From the NCBI GenBank assembly GCA_041751935.1, contig JBGSIA010000212.1, positions 1 to 64,000 of the forward strand: 64,000 nt of DNA, given 5' to 3'. The notes under the pieces were generated by a model, which was not told where the DNA came from, ran no database searches, and saw nothing but the letters and a program-made list of their open reading frames with translations. A program made the position numbers and the translations under genes. The stretch is from JBBSJZ01 sp041751935. GTDB lineage: Bacteria > Planctomycetota > Planctomycetia > Pirellulales > Pirellulaceae. Positions 9,160 to 16,408 of this stretch are shown piece by piece; position 1 is the first letter of the stretch, and each line of letters starts with the position of its first letter.

Positions 9160-9252
9160 AAGAGGCTCAATTCGCGGGTAACGACAGTGTCTCGGTTAGT
9201 TTGCGGGAAGTTTTTCCGAGTCAACTGCGTCTTCGTGACACACCGCTAGAGG

Positions 9253-9274
9253 GAGATAAAATATCTCTGCTTTT
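9253..9274 (+). terminator. Possible weak terminator after argH
   Basis: GAGATA (9253-9258) and TATCTC (9262-9267) form a 6-bp stem with a 3-base loop, followed by TGC and a run of four T. It lies 94 bases after the argH stop. The stem is short and A/T-rich, so this is only a candidate. Confidence 0.25.
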
Positions 9275-9362
9275 GGGGTTTAAGTCTAGATATTTCCGTT
9301 CAGAGTAGTTTCATTTGCAGGAAGCGTTTCGTTGTTAAAGTCGCCCAGGGTTGCGCATTTTA

Positions 9363-10496
9363 ATGAGCCGTTCGATCTCGATCCTTTACATTCTGGCCTT
9401 CTTTGGGACCGTTTTTGCGGTCTGGATGATTCGGTACAGTCTGCCTTTCCAGGTCGGTGACTGGCCGTTGCCGTTACCGGTACAGGAGCGTTTTCTGGAT
9501 TTAGCCAATCGTTACGTCGGCACTTGGTCACTGGTATATATCGGGACCTATCCCCTTGGCGTCCTATGCATCTTGTGCCTGGAGCGTCTATTTCCTGCCG
9601 ATCCCAAGCAAAAGCTGCTTAGCGTGGGGCTGGTTCAAGATGCGGTTTGGGAGCTGCTGCGAACGTTATTCGAACTGCTGATCATCATTTGGTATGTAAA
9701 GCTATTAGCTTTTTACTATGAGCGTCATCTATCGTTCCTGACCATTTCCAGCGTCGAACACTTCCCTGTTTTGGTTCGGCTGGCGTTGGCCGTGCTAGTG
9801 TACGATTTTCTCAGTTGGTTTCGGCATTACCTGAGTCACAAGATTTCGTGGCTATGGTTTTTTCATGCTATTCATCATTCACAACGAGAACTGAATCTGT
9901 TTACACACAATCGGAATCATTTTGTCGATATGTTGGTTGCGCGAACGTTCACTGTACTGCCGCTGTTGATCGTGGGACTTTCGGTCCCCAATATCGTCGC
10001 TTTTGCATTGTTTCGAGAGTGGCAAGGACGGCTACAACACAGCAATATTCGCAGCAGTTTTGGTCCCTTGAAGTACTTACTGGTGTCGCCTCAATCGCAT
10101 CGCATCCACCATTCGCTTGCGGCAGAACATCACGACAAGAATTTTGGCAGCATCCTGAGCGTGTGGGATTACCTGTTTGGTACACAGCATCGCCAGTACG
10201 CGGATTATCCACCCACGGGCGTCGCCGATCCACACTTTCCGTTAGAGAATTCGGGCTCTCTCGGAACAGTGCTGGTTTTGCCGATTCGGCAGACCTTTTA
10301 CCCATTTCGTCAGGTTTATCAGCGGGCGAGCGCCTTGTTCGGTAGGTTAAAACATTCCAAGGGGAAATTACTAGCCGCAAGTCGAACGCTGAAAGAATCC
10401 AATAGCCCGGTTATCGGGCAACTTCAGGAAAGCCGAATGCCCCAACATTCTCGCGCACAAGGTCAAAAATTTCACGGCACCGTCGCGCCCCCGTGA
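9363..10496 (+). CDS. Fatty acid hydroxylase/sterol desaturase family membrane protein
   Basis: 377 residues from ATG 9363 (a TTG four codons earlier is possible). Several hydrophobic helices fill the first 170 residues. The di-iron histidine clusters of the family are visible: HYLSH, HAIHHSQ (about 156-173) and HRIHHSLAAEHH (about 245-256), with NRNH between. These bind two iron ions for O2-dependent hydroxylation or desaturation of lipids in the membrane. The C-terminal 60 residues are polar and unrelated to the enzyme core. The exact lipid substrate cannot be told; planctomycetes make sterol- and hopanoid-like lipids, so such a substrate is plausible. It stands alone between argH and a small alpha-CTD-like gene. 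Confidence 0.8.
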   Translation: MSRSISILYILAFFGTVFAVWMIRYSLPFQVGDWPLPLPVQERFLDLANRYVGTWSLVYIGTYPLGVLCILCLERLFPADPKQKLLSVGLVQDAVWELLRTLFELLIIIWYVKLLAFYYERHLSFLTISSVEHFPVLVRLALAVLVYDFLSWFRHYLSHKISWLWFFHAIHHSQRELNLFTHNRNHFVDMLVARTFTVLPLLIVGLSVPNIVAFALFREWQGRLQHSNIRSSFGPLKYLLVSPQSHRIHHSLAAEHHDKNFGSILSVWDYLFGTQHRQYADYPPTGVADPHFPLENSGSLGTVLVLPIRQTFYPFRQVYQRASALFGRLKHSKGKLLAASRTLKESNSPVIGQLQESRMPQHSRAQGQKFHGTVAPP

Positions 10497-10702
10497 TCAC
10501 CACCTGTTTCTTATTTGCTAGCAAATAACGAGTAATTTCTTGGGGAAATTCGCAGAACACTCCCCGGCGGATGCTTGTAACTGCGTCCCCCCACCGCCTA
10601 CACTTCTCGCCATTGGCCAGCGTTCGTGATGAGTTTTCGGTGGCCGAAAGCAACGAATGCTTGGTTTTGATGAAACGCAAGAAACAGCGAAGGGAGTTTG
10701 TG

Positions 10703-10978
10703 ATGACGCGTATCAAGATTAGTCGTGCCGAGGAAGAAGCTCGGTTGCGTACTCAACGATTAGATTTGAGTATTGCGGAGATGGGACTTTCGGTTCGGAC
10801 CACCAATTGTCTGGAAGAAACAGGTATCCTGACGGTTCGTGACCTACTCAACGCGACACCGAGGCGGTTGCTGGCGATCAGCAATTTTGGTGAAAAGACG
10901 CTTGAAGAGGTGTATCAAGCTTTGGAAGTGATGGGGTTTTATCGTCCTGGACGCAGTGCTGCGACGACCCCGAAGTAA
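10703..10978 (+). CDS. Stand-alone RNA polymerase alpha C-terminal-domain-like protein
   Basis: 91 residues from ATG 10703, preceded by AGGGA at a suitable distance, which decides the start over longer upstream in-frame options. Residues about 22-80 match the helix-hairpin-helix alpha-CTD fold: LSVRTTNCLEETGILTVRDL, then NFGEKTLEEVYQAL, close to the alpha-subunit pattern of LSVRSxNCLK...GxKSLxEI. There is no N-terminal assembly domain, so it is not RpoA. It could bind DNA (UP elements) or sequester transcription activators. The function is not established here. It precedes the four-gene arrestin/ATPase module by 86 bases. Confidence 0.7.
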   Translation: MTRIKISRAEEEARLRTQRLDLSIAEMGLSVRTTNCLEETGILTVRDLLNATPRRLLAISNFGEKTLEEVYQALEVMGFYRPGRSAATTPK

Positions 10979-11064
10979 CGACGTACCCCAAATAACCACG
11001 TCTCCCAGGGCGATTGCGTGGCTTGATACCTAGCGGCGCCTGAGAAAAACTGTCGACAACGCTG

Positions 11065-12126
11065 ATGCTGCGATTCCCTCAACCCTGGAGTAAGAAACGT
11101 GGCAAGCGTTCGCTGGGGCATTCGTTTCGTGGAATAGCCGGCGAGGCAGCGTTTTTCGCCGGCGTCTTCCTCATTGGCGTTTTTACGCTTTCGCTTGTTT
11201 TGATTCATCGCTTTGCTGCCGCACAAGCGATCGACGTCGGCTCAGAGACCCTATCTAGCGAATGGGGACGATTGATTTTTGGGATTCTCAGCATCGCCGC
11301 GATCACGACTGGCGGCGGTGGCTTGATGTTCCGCTTAGCTAGGTTGGGTGCCAGTAGCGAGCGACGAAGTGTCATCGCCAAGCGGGGTGGCTCGATCGAG
11401 ATTAGCGGCCCTTCTGCGGAGCCTGATGCAAAATTGCCCTATGTACCGCTCGGTAGATCAATTACCGACAGTCCGGGAGAGCACCTCGCCTACCGTCTGG
11501 CCGAAGCGAACCCGACCGCTGGTCAAATCACTGGTCCAGCCGCGCTAGCTCTACTGTGGAACGCGGTTTGGTTTGTGTTACTAGCGGTGGTCGTGTCTGG
11601 TTTCTGGCATGGCAGCCCTCGATTTGTGCTCACAATTCTGTTGGTTCCGTTCGCTTGCATTGGTTTTTGGGCGTTTCGCTATTTCCTTCAGCAGTTGCGC
11701 CGCCACGCTGGCGTGGGGGTGACGATCGTCGAAATCTGCGATCACCCGCTTTATCCTGGCGAAGAGTACATCCTGCATGTCGCCCAACACGGAAGGCTGA
11801 AACTGCGGCGGCTAAGAATTGAGCTATGCTGTGAAGAAGAAACCTTTTTTCGTCAAGGGACTGACGTTCGTGTCGAGCGCCAGGAAGCTTTCTCGGAAGT
11901 TTTATTCACCGAACGCGACGTAACGGTTGACCCGCAGGTGCCTTGGGCGCAACAATTGTGCTTTGTTCTTCCCGCGAATGTGATGCATTCGTTTGTCGGT
12001 TCGCACAACGCGATCCGATGGAAAATTGTCGTGATCGGAGAATCGCGTCCGTGGCCATCGTTCTGCCGAAGTTTTCCCGTAGTCGTTCATCCCATAGCAT
12101 TGCCACTTCCGCGCAACCCGCGGTAA
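11065..12126 (+). CDS. Membrane protein with C-terminal arrestin-like beta domain
   Basis: 353 residues. Four hydrophobic helices are visible (about 27-47, 69-90, 159-179 and 187-206) with a polar loop (91-158). The C-terminal 140 residues (about 215-353) are beta-rich and read like an arrestin/Spo0M-type sandwich: HPLYPGEEYILHVAQHGRL, RIELCCEEETFFRQGTDVR, ending with AMHSF-like VMHSFVGSHNAIRWKIVV. No enzymatic motif is seen. The next gene overlaps its 3' end by 76 bases and has a similar beta domain, so the two may assemble. I recall this as a conserved planctomycete type without assigned function. The start is ATG 11065. Confidence 0.6.
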   Translation: MLRFPQPWSKKRGKRSLGHSFRGIAGEAAFFAGVFLIGVFTLSLVLIHRFAAAQAIDVGSETLSSEWGRLIFGILSIAAITTGGGGLMFRLARLGASSERRSVIAKRGGSIEISGPSAEPDAKLPYVPLGRSITDSPGEHLAYRLAEANPTAGQITGPAALALLWNAVWFVLLAVVVSGFWHGSPRFVLTILLVPFACIGFWAFRYFLQQLRRHAGVGVTIVEICDHPLYPGEEYILHVAQHGRLKLRRLRIELCCEEETFFRQGTDVRVERQEAFSEVLFTERDVTVDPQVPWAQQLCFVLPANVMHSFVGSHNAIRWKIVVIGESRPWPSFCRSFPVVVHPIALPLPRNPR

Positions 12127-12647
12127 ATGTGACCCTTTGCCGTGAGGATGGCCGTTACGAAGCTGGCGGTTTGCTAGTCGCGAAATGGCGAATCAGTCGC
12201 GTACGCTTAGATCAATTGCAGGGTCTTGAAGTATCGGTACTCTGGCACACCGAGGGTAAAGGCGACGAAGACCTGCATGTGCATCACTTCCATCGCTTGA
12301 CAGCGCAGCAGTTACGTGGCACCGGGCTTGCCGATGAACAATCGATTCAGAGTCGACTGCCGGTCAGTCCACTGAGTTATTTCGGCAAGTTGATTACGAT
12401 TCGCTGGAGTCTGCGTTTGCGGCTGTTCCTGTCCGCTGGCCGAGAAATTTTATCCGAACAACCATTCTGTGTCGTGGCTCCGACAATCGACCATGATTTT
12501 TCCAGACGCCAAAGAGCGACTCGGCCTTTGACTCGCGTCGTTGATTGGTCAACCACTGAATCCTCCGCTGGTTTGGTTTCGCCGCTGAGCGACATTGTCA
12601 AGCGACCGATTGTTAAACACCCCAGCAGCTCATCAACGGCGTCTTGA
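12051..12647 (+). CDS. Small arrestin-like beta-sandwich protein
   Basis: About 198 residues if started at GTG 12051; earlier in-frame starts back to 11943 are possible but run deeper into the upstream gene. The core has GGLLVAKWRISRV, then LEVSVLWHTEGKGDEDLHVHHFHRL and a Ser-Tyr-Phe-Gly-Lys-Leu-Ile-Thr-Ile-Arg-Trp strand. This is the pattern of bacterial arrestin/Spo0M-like proteins (WYTEGKG, YxGxLIxIRW). It has no signal peptide or membrane helix. The basic C-terminal tail is unstructured in appearance. It overlaps the previous gene by 76 bases and is followed by the ATPase gene after 18 bases, suggesting translational coupling. Confidence 0.55.
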   Translation: MAIVLPKFSRSRSSHSIATSAQPAVNVTLCREDGRYEAGGLLVAKWRISRVRLDQLQGLEVSVLWHTEGKGDEDLHVHHFHRLTAQQLRGTGLADEQSIQSRLPVSPLSYFGKLITIRWSLRLRLFLSAGREILSEQPFCVVAPTIDHDFSRRQRATRPLTRVVDWSTTESSAGLVSPLSDIVKRPIVKHPSSSSTAS

Positions 12648-12665
12648 TTCAATGACGATGGGCGT

Positions 12666-13430
12666 ATGACGGTCGCACGGAATACGCAGCCTTCTGTGCT
12701 CGGATCGTATGGGGATGCATCTACAGCCAGCAATCCATTTTGCAGCCGTTTCGTTCGACCAGGCGCGCGGGTTTACCTTGTACCGGGACATTCTATTGCC
12801 GGTTATGAAGAAGTTAACGCGGCGTGGATTGACGAATTTGTTTCGTCACTTCGAGAGGCCCGTTGTGGTTTGGTAGTTGGCCCGCATGGCACAGGGAAAT
12901 CGACACTTATCCATTCGCTGATGGCGACATTTCGTATGCGTTACGCTCGCGTGACTCATACGGCGCTGCATAGCGAATGCCATCCCAAGCGGCGCACAAC
13001 ACTGCGCTATCCTTTCAAGCAATGGCGTGATTTTGCCGCCGTCCTTCGACGGACAATGTCGAATCAACTTGTGATTGTCGATGGTTTGGAGCAGCTACCG
13101 CTTGCTGCTAGAATAGTTTTCGTTCAAGCGATTCGACATCGCGGTGGGCACTTACTCGCCACCAGCCACCGGGCACTTCTGGGCTTACCGATTCTATGGC
13201 GGACCCAGGCCACGCCGCTGCTTGTGAGGCGGCTAGCGTCTGACATGCTTGAGAACATCGATCCGCAAGCAAGAGGCGTGGTCGAGCGAGCCTTGGATGC
13301 TCGTGACCTGAAGCGAATCGAAAATATTCGCGAGTTGTGGTTCGAGCTATACGATGTTTTGCAGCTAAACTCAGTCCGAGATCAAGATCCGCAGCGAGAT
13401 TCAACATGCCACAGCGACTTTGCGTCGTAA
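12666..13430 (+). CDS. Small P-loop ATPase of the arrestin-like module
   Basis: 254 residues. Walker A GPHGTGKST at about 72-80 and Walker B LVIVDGLEQL at about 135-144 are clear. A likely sensor strand HLLATSHR follows near 162-169, after which the protein ends with a helical segment (ELWFELYDVLQ). The layout is that of a minimal single-domain AAA/STAND-like ATPase. Walker B has Asp-Gly where Asp-Glu is typical, so the catalytic base may be the Glu two positions later. Substrate is unknown. The 3' end overlaps the next gene by 25 bases. Conserved position with the two arrestin-like genes suggests a joint function, which is inference. Confidence 0.6.
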   Translation: MTVARNTQPSVLGSYGDASTASNPFCSRFVRPGARVYLVPGHSIAGYEEVNAAWIDEFVSSLREARCGLVVGPHGTGKSTLIHSLMATFRMRYARVTHTALHSECHPKRRTTLRYPFKQWRDFAAVLRRTMSNQLVIVDGLEQLPLAARIVFVQAIRHRGGHLLATSHRALLGLPILWRTQATPLLVRRLASDMLENIDPQARGVVERALDARDLKRIENIRELWFELYDVLQLNSVRDQDPQRDSTCHSDFAS

Positions 13431-14008
13431 TGAACCAGACGCCACCCAGTTCGGGAAAGGCCCAAAAGCTTGGCGAAGAGATTGTCGGAGAACTGATTGG
13501 TCGACCTGGCATCGACATGGTATTAGTCGATGCCGGTTCGCTCGAGAATAGTCACTCGACCGATCTGTTGACCTTGCAATCGCTGGAAGTTGACTTTGTG
13601 TACCTGGATTGGAGGACGCCCGAGGTTGCGATGGAGTGGCTGGGGTGCTCCGGGATCGTCGGCAAACGCTTTCCCCATCCCAATGACGCTGTTGCGACCT
13701 TGGATGCATCCCCAGGGCGACGAATTTACTTTTTCGACTTACAGATCTCCTCTGACTCTGGCTTGGTTTGCCAAGCAGTTTTAGAGTTATTGGCGAACCG
13801 CCAAACGCGAACATTCTCGTTGACTGGTGGAAACAACAAAAGCATGCCGGCGACAAAATATTTATCGCCATCGAAAATCCCTGCGGCGGTCGTACCCAAC
13901 GTTTCAGCAAACAAAACGGCTTCGACGCCCATTTTCGGGGGGCGAGGATTGAGCGAACAGCAGCTCGATGAGCTGGTCGAGCTGCTCAATGACGACGAAC
14001 TTGCCTGA
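13406..14008 (+). CDS. Conserved planctomycete protein of unknown function
   Basis: About 200 residues from ATG 13406 (MPQRLCVVMNQTPPSSGK), overlapping the ATPase gene by 25 bases. The N-terminal part has a repeated alternation of short beta and helix (GEEIVGELIGRPGIDMVLVDA, then DFVYLDWRTPE), and reads RIYFFDLQISSDSGL in the middle. The C-terminal 60 residues are low complexity, ending in an acidic QQLDELVELLNDDELA helix. I do not recognise a named family. The alternating strands could be a Rossmann-like fold. It closes the coupled four-gene unit. Confidence 0.55.
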   Translation: MPQRLCVVMNQTPPSSGKAQKLGEEIVGELIGRPGIDMVLVDAGSLENSHSTDLLTLQSLEVDFVYLDWRTPEVAMEWLGCSGIVGKRFPHPNDAVATLDASPGRRIYFFDLQISSDSGLVCQAVLELLANRQTRTFSLTGGNNKSMPATKYLSPSKIPAAVVPNVSANKTASTPIFGGRGLSEQQLDELVELLNDDELA

Positions 14009-14152
14009 ATCGTGTGCTGGAGTGGCATCGCCGAATTGCTATCCTGGTGATCGGCTGGTACTCTAGCACCTTCCCGCAATTGCGAAAAAGCGTCGCGGGA
14101 ACCGTGTTTTTCTTATTTTGCTTTGCTCACTCGGGTTCGCGGAAATCTCAGC

Positions 14153-14518
14153 ATGGCGGCCATTACAAATCAAATGCACGAAGAAATCTTGATTGTTGGT
14201 TTTACCGACACCAAGATTCTTGATAGCCAGCGGATTGAGCAGGTTGGAAAAGAGCTGCAAGAAATCGTGCCTCAGGCGATTCACAAGAAATTGTTGCTCA
14301 ACTTCCGTGGCGTTTCATTCATGTCGTCGGCGATGATCACGAAACTTGTGATGCTCAACAAGGGATGTAAAGCTCAAGGGGTCGCATTGAAGTTTTGCGA
14401 GGTCTCGCCCAACGTGATGGAAGTGTTCAAAATTACCAAGCTCAACAAACTGTTCGACATTCAGCCGGGCGAAGACAAAGCGCTCGCCAGTTTCGATAAG
14501 AAGGGTTGGTTCGGTTGA
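14153..14518 (+). CDS. STAS-domain protein (anti-sigma factor antagonist type)
   Basis: 121 residues from ATG 14153, a single STAS domain: EEILIVGFTDTKILDS at the N-terminus, LLLNFRGVSFMSSAMITKLV (about 49-68), and GVALKFCEVSPNVMEVFKITKL at the C-terminal half. STAS proteins of this size are partner-switch regulators whose activity depends on phosphorylation of a conserved Ser/Thr; here FMSSAM gives candidate Ser residues. The adjoining gene encodes a HATPase protein, overlapping by 4 bases (TTGA). This pairing suggests regulation by phosphorylation, but the partner has a histidine-kinase type dimerisation helix, not a plain RsbW. Confidence 0.82.
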   Translation: MAAITNQMHEEILIVGFTDTKILDSQRIEQVGKELQEIVPQAIHKKLLLNFRGVSFMSSAMITKLVMLNKGCKAQGVALKFCEVSPNVMEVFKITKLNKLFDIQPGEDKALASFDKKGWFG

Positions 14519-15144
14519 GCAGTGACAGTGTGAGTCGATTGATCGAGGATGAGCGAACTCAAATCGGTCACGATATTCATGACGAATTGCTCCCCTTAAT
14601 ATTCGCCGCTCGTTCCGCCACAGAACATCTCATCGATGATACAGAGCCTTCGCGAGCAGCCCCACTCCGTCAGATAGCTGAATGGCTTGACCAAGCAATG
14701 CAGTACGGACGGACACTGCTGGGGCAAATCGAAAGTCCATTCGGCTTGTCCGGCAATTGGCCCCTGGCCGCTCGCAACCGGGTGCATCTCCTGTATGGCG
14801 ATGCAGTCCATGTCGAATGGCAAGTAGACCAAGGCTGTTTGGCCTTGTCGGATGTTCAAGCAACCGCTGCCTATCGCATTGTGGTGGAGGCGATCCGAAA
14901 TGCCATTGGCCATGGTAAGGCCACTCACATCGCGGTAACCGCAAACACGCAAGACTCAACAGTGACAATTCGCATCGTCGACAACGGCTGTGGCTTTTGC
15001 CCCGACGATGTGGTGGGTGATCATTTTGGGCTGCGAATCATGACCCGCCGCGCGGAGTTGGCAGGCGGCAAGCTGATTGTCGAGTCAGCGCCGAATCAAT
15101 CGACCACGATTCGGTTTGTAATACCGATGGCCGACAAAATCTAA
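14515..15144 (+). CDS. Truncated sensor histidine kinase (HisKA_3 plus HATPase)
   Basis: About 209 residues starting at TTG 14515, which overlaps the STAS stop as TTGA; AAGAAGGG lies about 10 bases upstream. The N-terminus directly starts the dimerisation helix DERTQIGHDIHDEL (about 12-25, candidate phospho-His at 22). The C-terminal ATPase domain has an N-box AAYRIVVEAIRNAIGHGKATH, G1 DNGCGF, and the G2 stretch HFGLRIMTRRAELAGGKL. There is no sensor or transmembrane domain. It is NarL/DesK-type in style. No response regulator gene is adjacent. It may act on or with the STAS protein upstream. Confidence 0.82.
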   Translation: MSSDSVSRLIEDERTQIGHDIHDELLPLIFAARSATEHLIDDTEPSRAAPLRQIAEWLDQAMQYGRTLLGQIESPFGLSGNWPLAARNRVHLLYGDAVHVEWQVDQGCLALSDVQATAAYRIVVEAIRNAIGHGKATHIAVTANTQDSTVTIRIVDNGCGFCPDDVVGDHFGLRIMTRRAELAGGKLIVESAPNQSTTIRFVIPMADKI

Positions 15145-15294
15145 ATCTAATACAGCGGCACCGAATAAATCGTTCTGGACTGAACAGCAAAAATTAATAT
15201 GGGCAGGCATGCGCCACCCTTGGCTGGAAATTCTGCCTAACGTCACAGTGACACAGGCGGCTGAAAACGTATGCAACTCCCAAAGGATGATTCG

Positions 15295-16347
15295 ATGAAA
15301 ATTCAAATCGGTTGCCCCTGCGGCAAACAACTGATTGTGCCTGAGGCGTATGCCGGCAAGCGAGTGAAGTGTCCAACATGCTCACAGCCACTGGAAGTGC
15401 CAATCAGTGGTGAACCGCCGGATCTCTTGGACGCGTTAGACACCTTGCCGGTGACGACGTTTCCCGTTTCTGCTTCGGTCGTCCGGCCTAGCCAAGGCTT
15501 TGCGCCGCATTCGGGAACCTCGTACCCTCCAAGTGCATCGGGTGCGAGCGCCGCTAGGGCGAATCGTCGTTGTCACGAACTGGATTACCAAATTGTGGGT
15601 GATGACCTACAAATGGTCATCATTGAACTCGATCCCGGTGAAACGGTGATCGCCGAAGCTGGCGCGATGACCTACATGGAGGAAGGCATCCAGTTCGAAA
15701 CGAAAATGGGCGATGGTTCCGCTCCGGATAGCGGGTTTCTTGGCAAGGTGATGAGCGCGGGGAAGCGAGCGATCACGGGCGAATCAATTTTCATGACCCA
15801 CTTCACACATCGCGGGTCGGGCAAGAGTCATGTCGCGTTTGCGGCGCCGTATCCAGGGAAAATTATTCCCATCGACCTTTCGACGATCGCCGGTAACGAC
15901 TTAATCTGCCAAAAGGATGCATTCCTTTGTGCTGCATTGGGGACCCAAGTCACCGTGACGCTCAATAAAAAAATCGGTGCGGGACTGTTTGGCGGCGAAG
16001 GATTCATCCTACAAAAACTCGTCGGCGACGGATTGGCCTTCATTCACGCTGGCGGAACGATCATCCAGCGAGAATTACGCGGCGAGATACTGCGGGTTGA
16101 CACCGGATGTTTGGTCGCTTTTGAGCCACACATTGAGTATAACATTGAGCGCGCCGGGAACCTCAAGAGCATGTTCTTTGGAGGCGAGGGTCTGTTTCTC
16201 GCCACGCTGCGTGGTCATGGTCGGGTGTGGCTGCAAAGCTTGCCCATGCGTCGACTGGCACAGCGTATCATTGGGAATGCGGGCGCTAGTGGAAAAGGTG
16301 AAGGCTCGATCCTTGGCTCGCTTGGAAATTTGCTCGACGGAGACTGA
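15295..16347 (+). CDS. AIM24 (TIGR00266) family protein with N-terminal zinc ribbon
   Basis: 350 residues from ATG 15295. Residues about 5-40 form a small zinc ribbon (CPCGKQLIVPEAYAGKRVKCPTC). A Ser/Pro/Ala linker follows. From about 100 the AIM24 beta-helix begins: ELDYQIVGDDLQMVIIELDPGETVIAEAGAM, then IFMTHFTHRGSGKSHVAFAAPYPGKI, FGGEGFILQKLVGDGLAFIHAGG and MFFGGEGLFLATLRGHGRVW. Family members are widespread; their function is unclear (in yeast Aim24 is mitochondrial). The ribbon fusion resembles planctomycete GYF/zinc-ribbon decorated proteins. The chosen start avoids an upstream in-frame ATG at 15271 that lacks similarity. Confidence 0.82.
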   Translation: MKIQIGCPCGKQLIVPEAYAGKRVKCPTCSQPLEVPISGEPPDLLDALDTLPVTTFPVSASVVRPSQGFAPHSGTSYPPSASGASAARANRRCHELDYQIVGDDLQMVIIELDPGETVIAEAGAMTYMEEGIQFETKMGDGSAPDSGFLGKVMSAGKRAITGESIFMTHFTHRGSGKSHVAFAAPYPGKIIPIDLSTIAGNDLICQKDAFLCAALGTQVTVTLNKKIGAGLFGGEGFILQKLVGDGLAFIHAGGTIIQRELRGEILRVDTGCLVAFEPHIEYNIERAGNLKSMFFGGEGLFLATLRGHGRVWLQSLPMRRLAQRIIGNAGASGKGEGSILGSLGNLLDGD

Positions 16348-16408
16348 TCGGGGGGATTTCCGCCTTGGAATCGCGAAACCATTGAAAAGTCGTGGGGTTG
16401 ACTAGACT

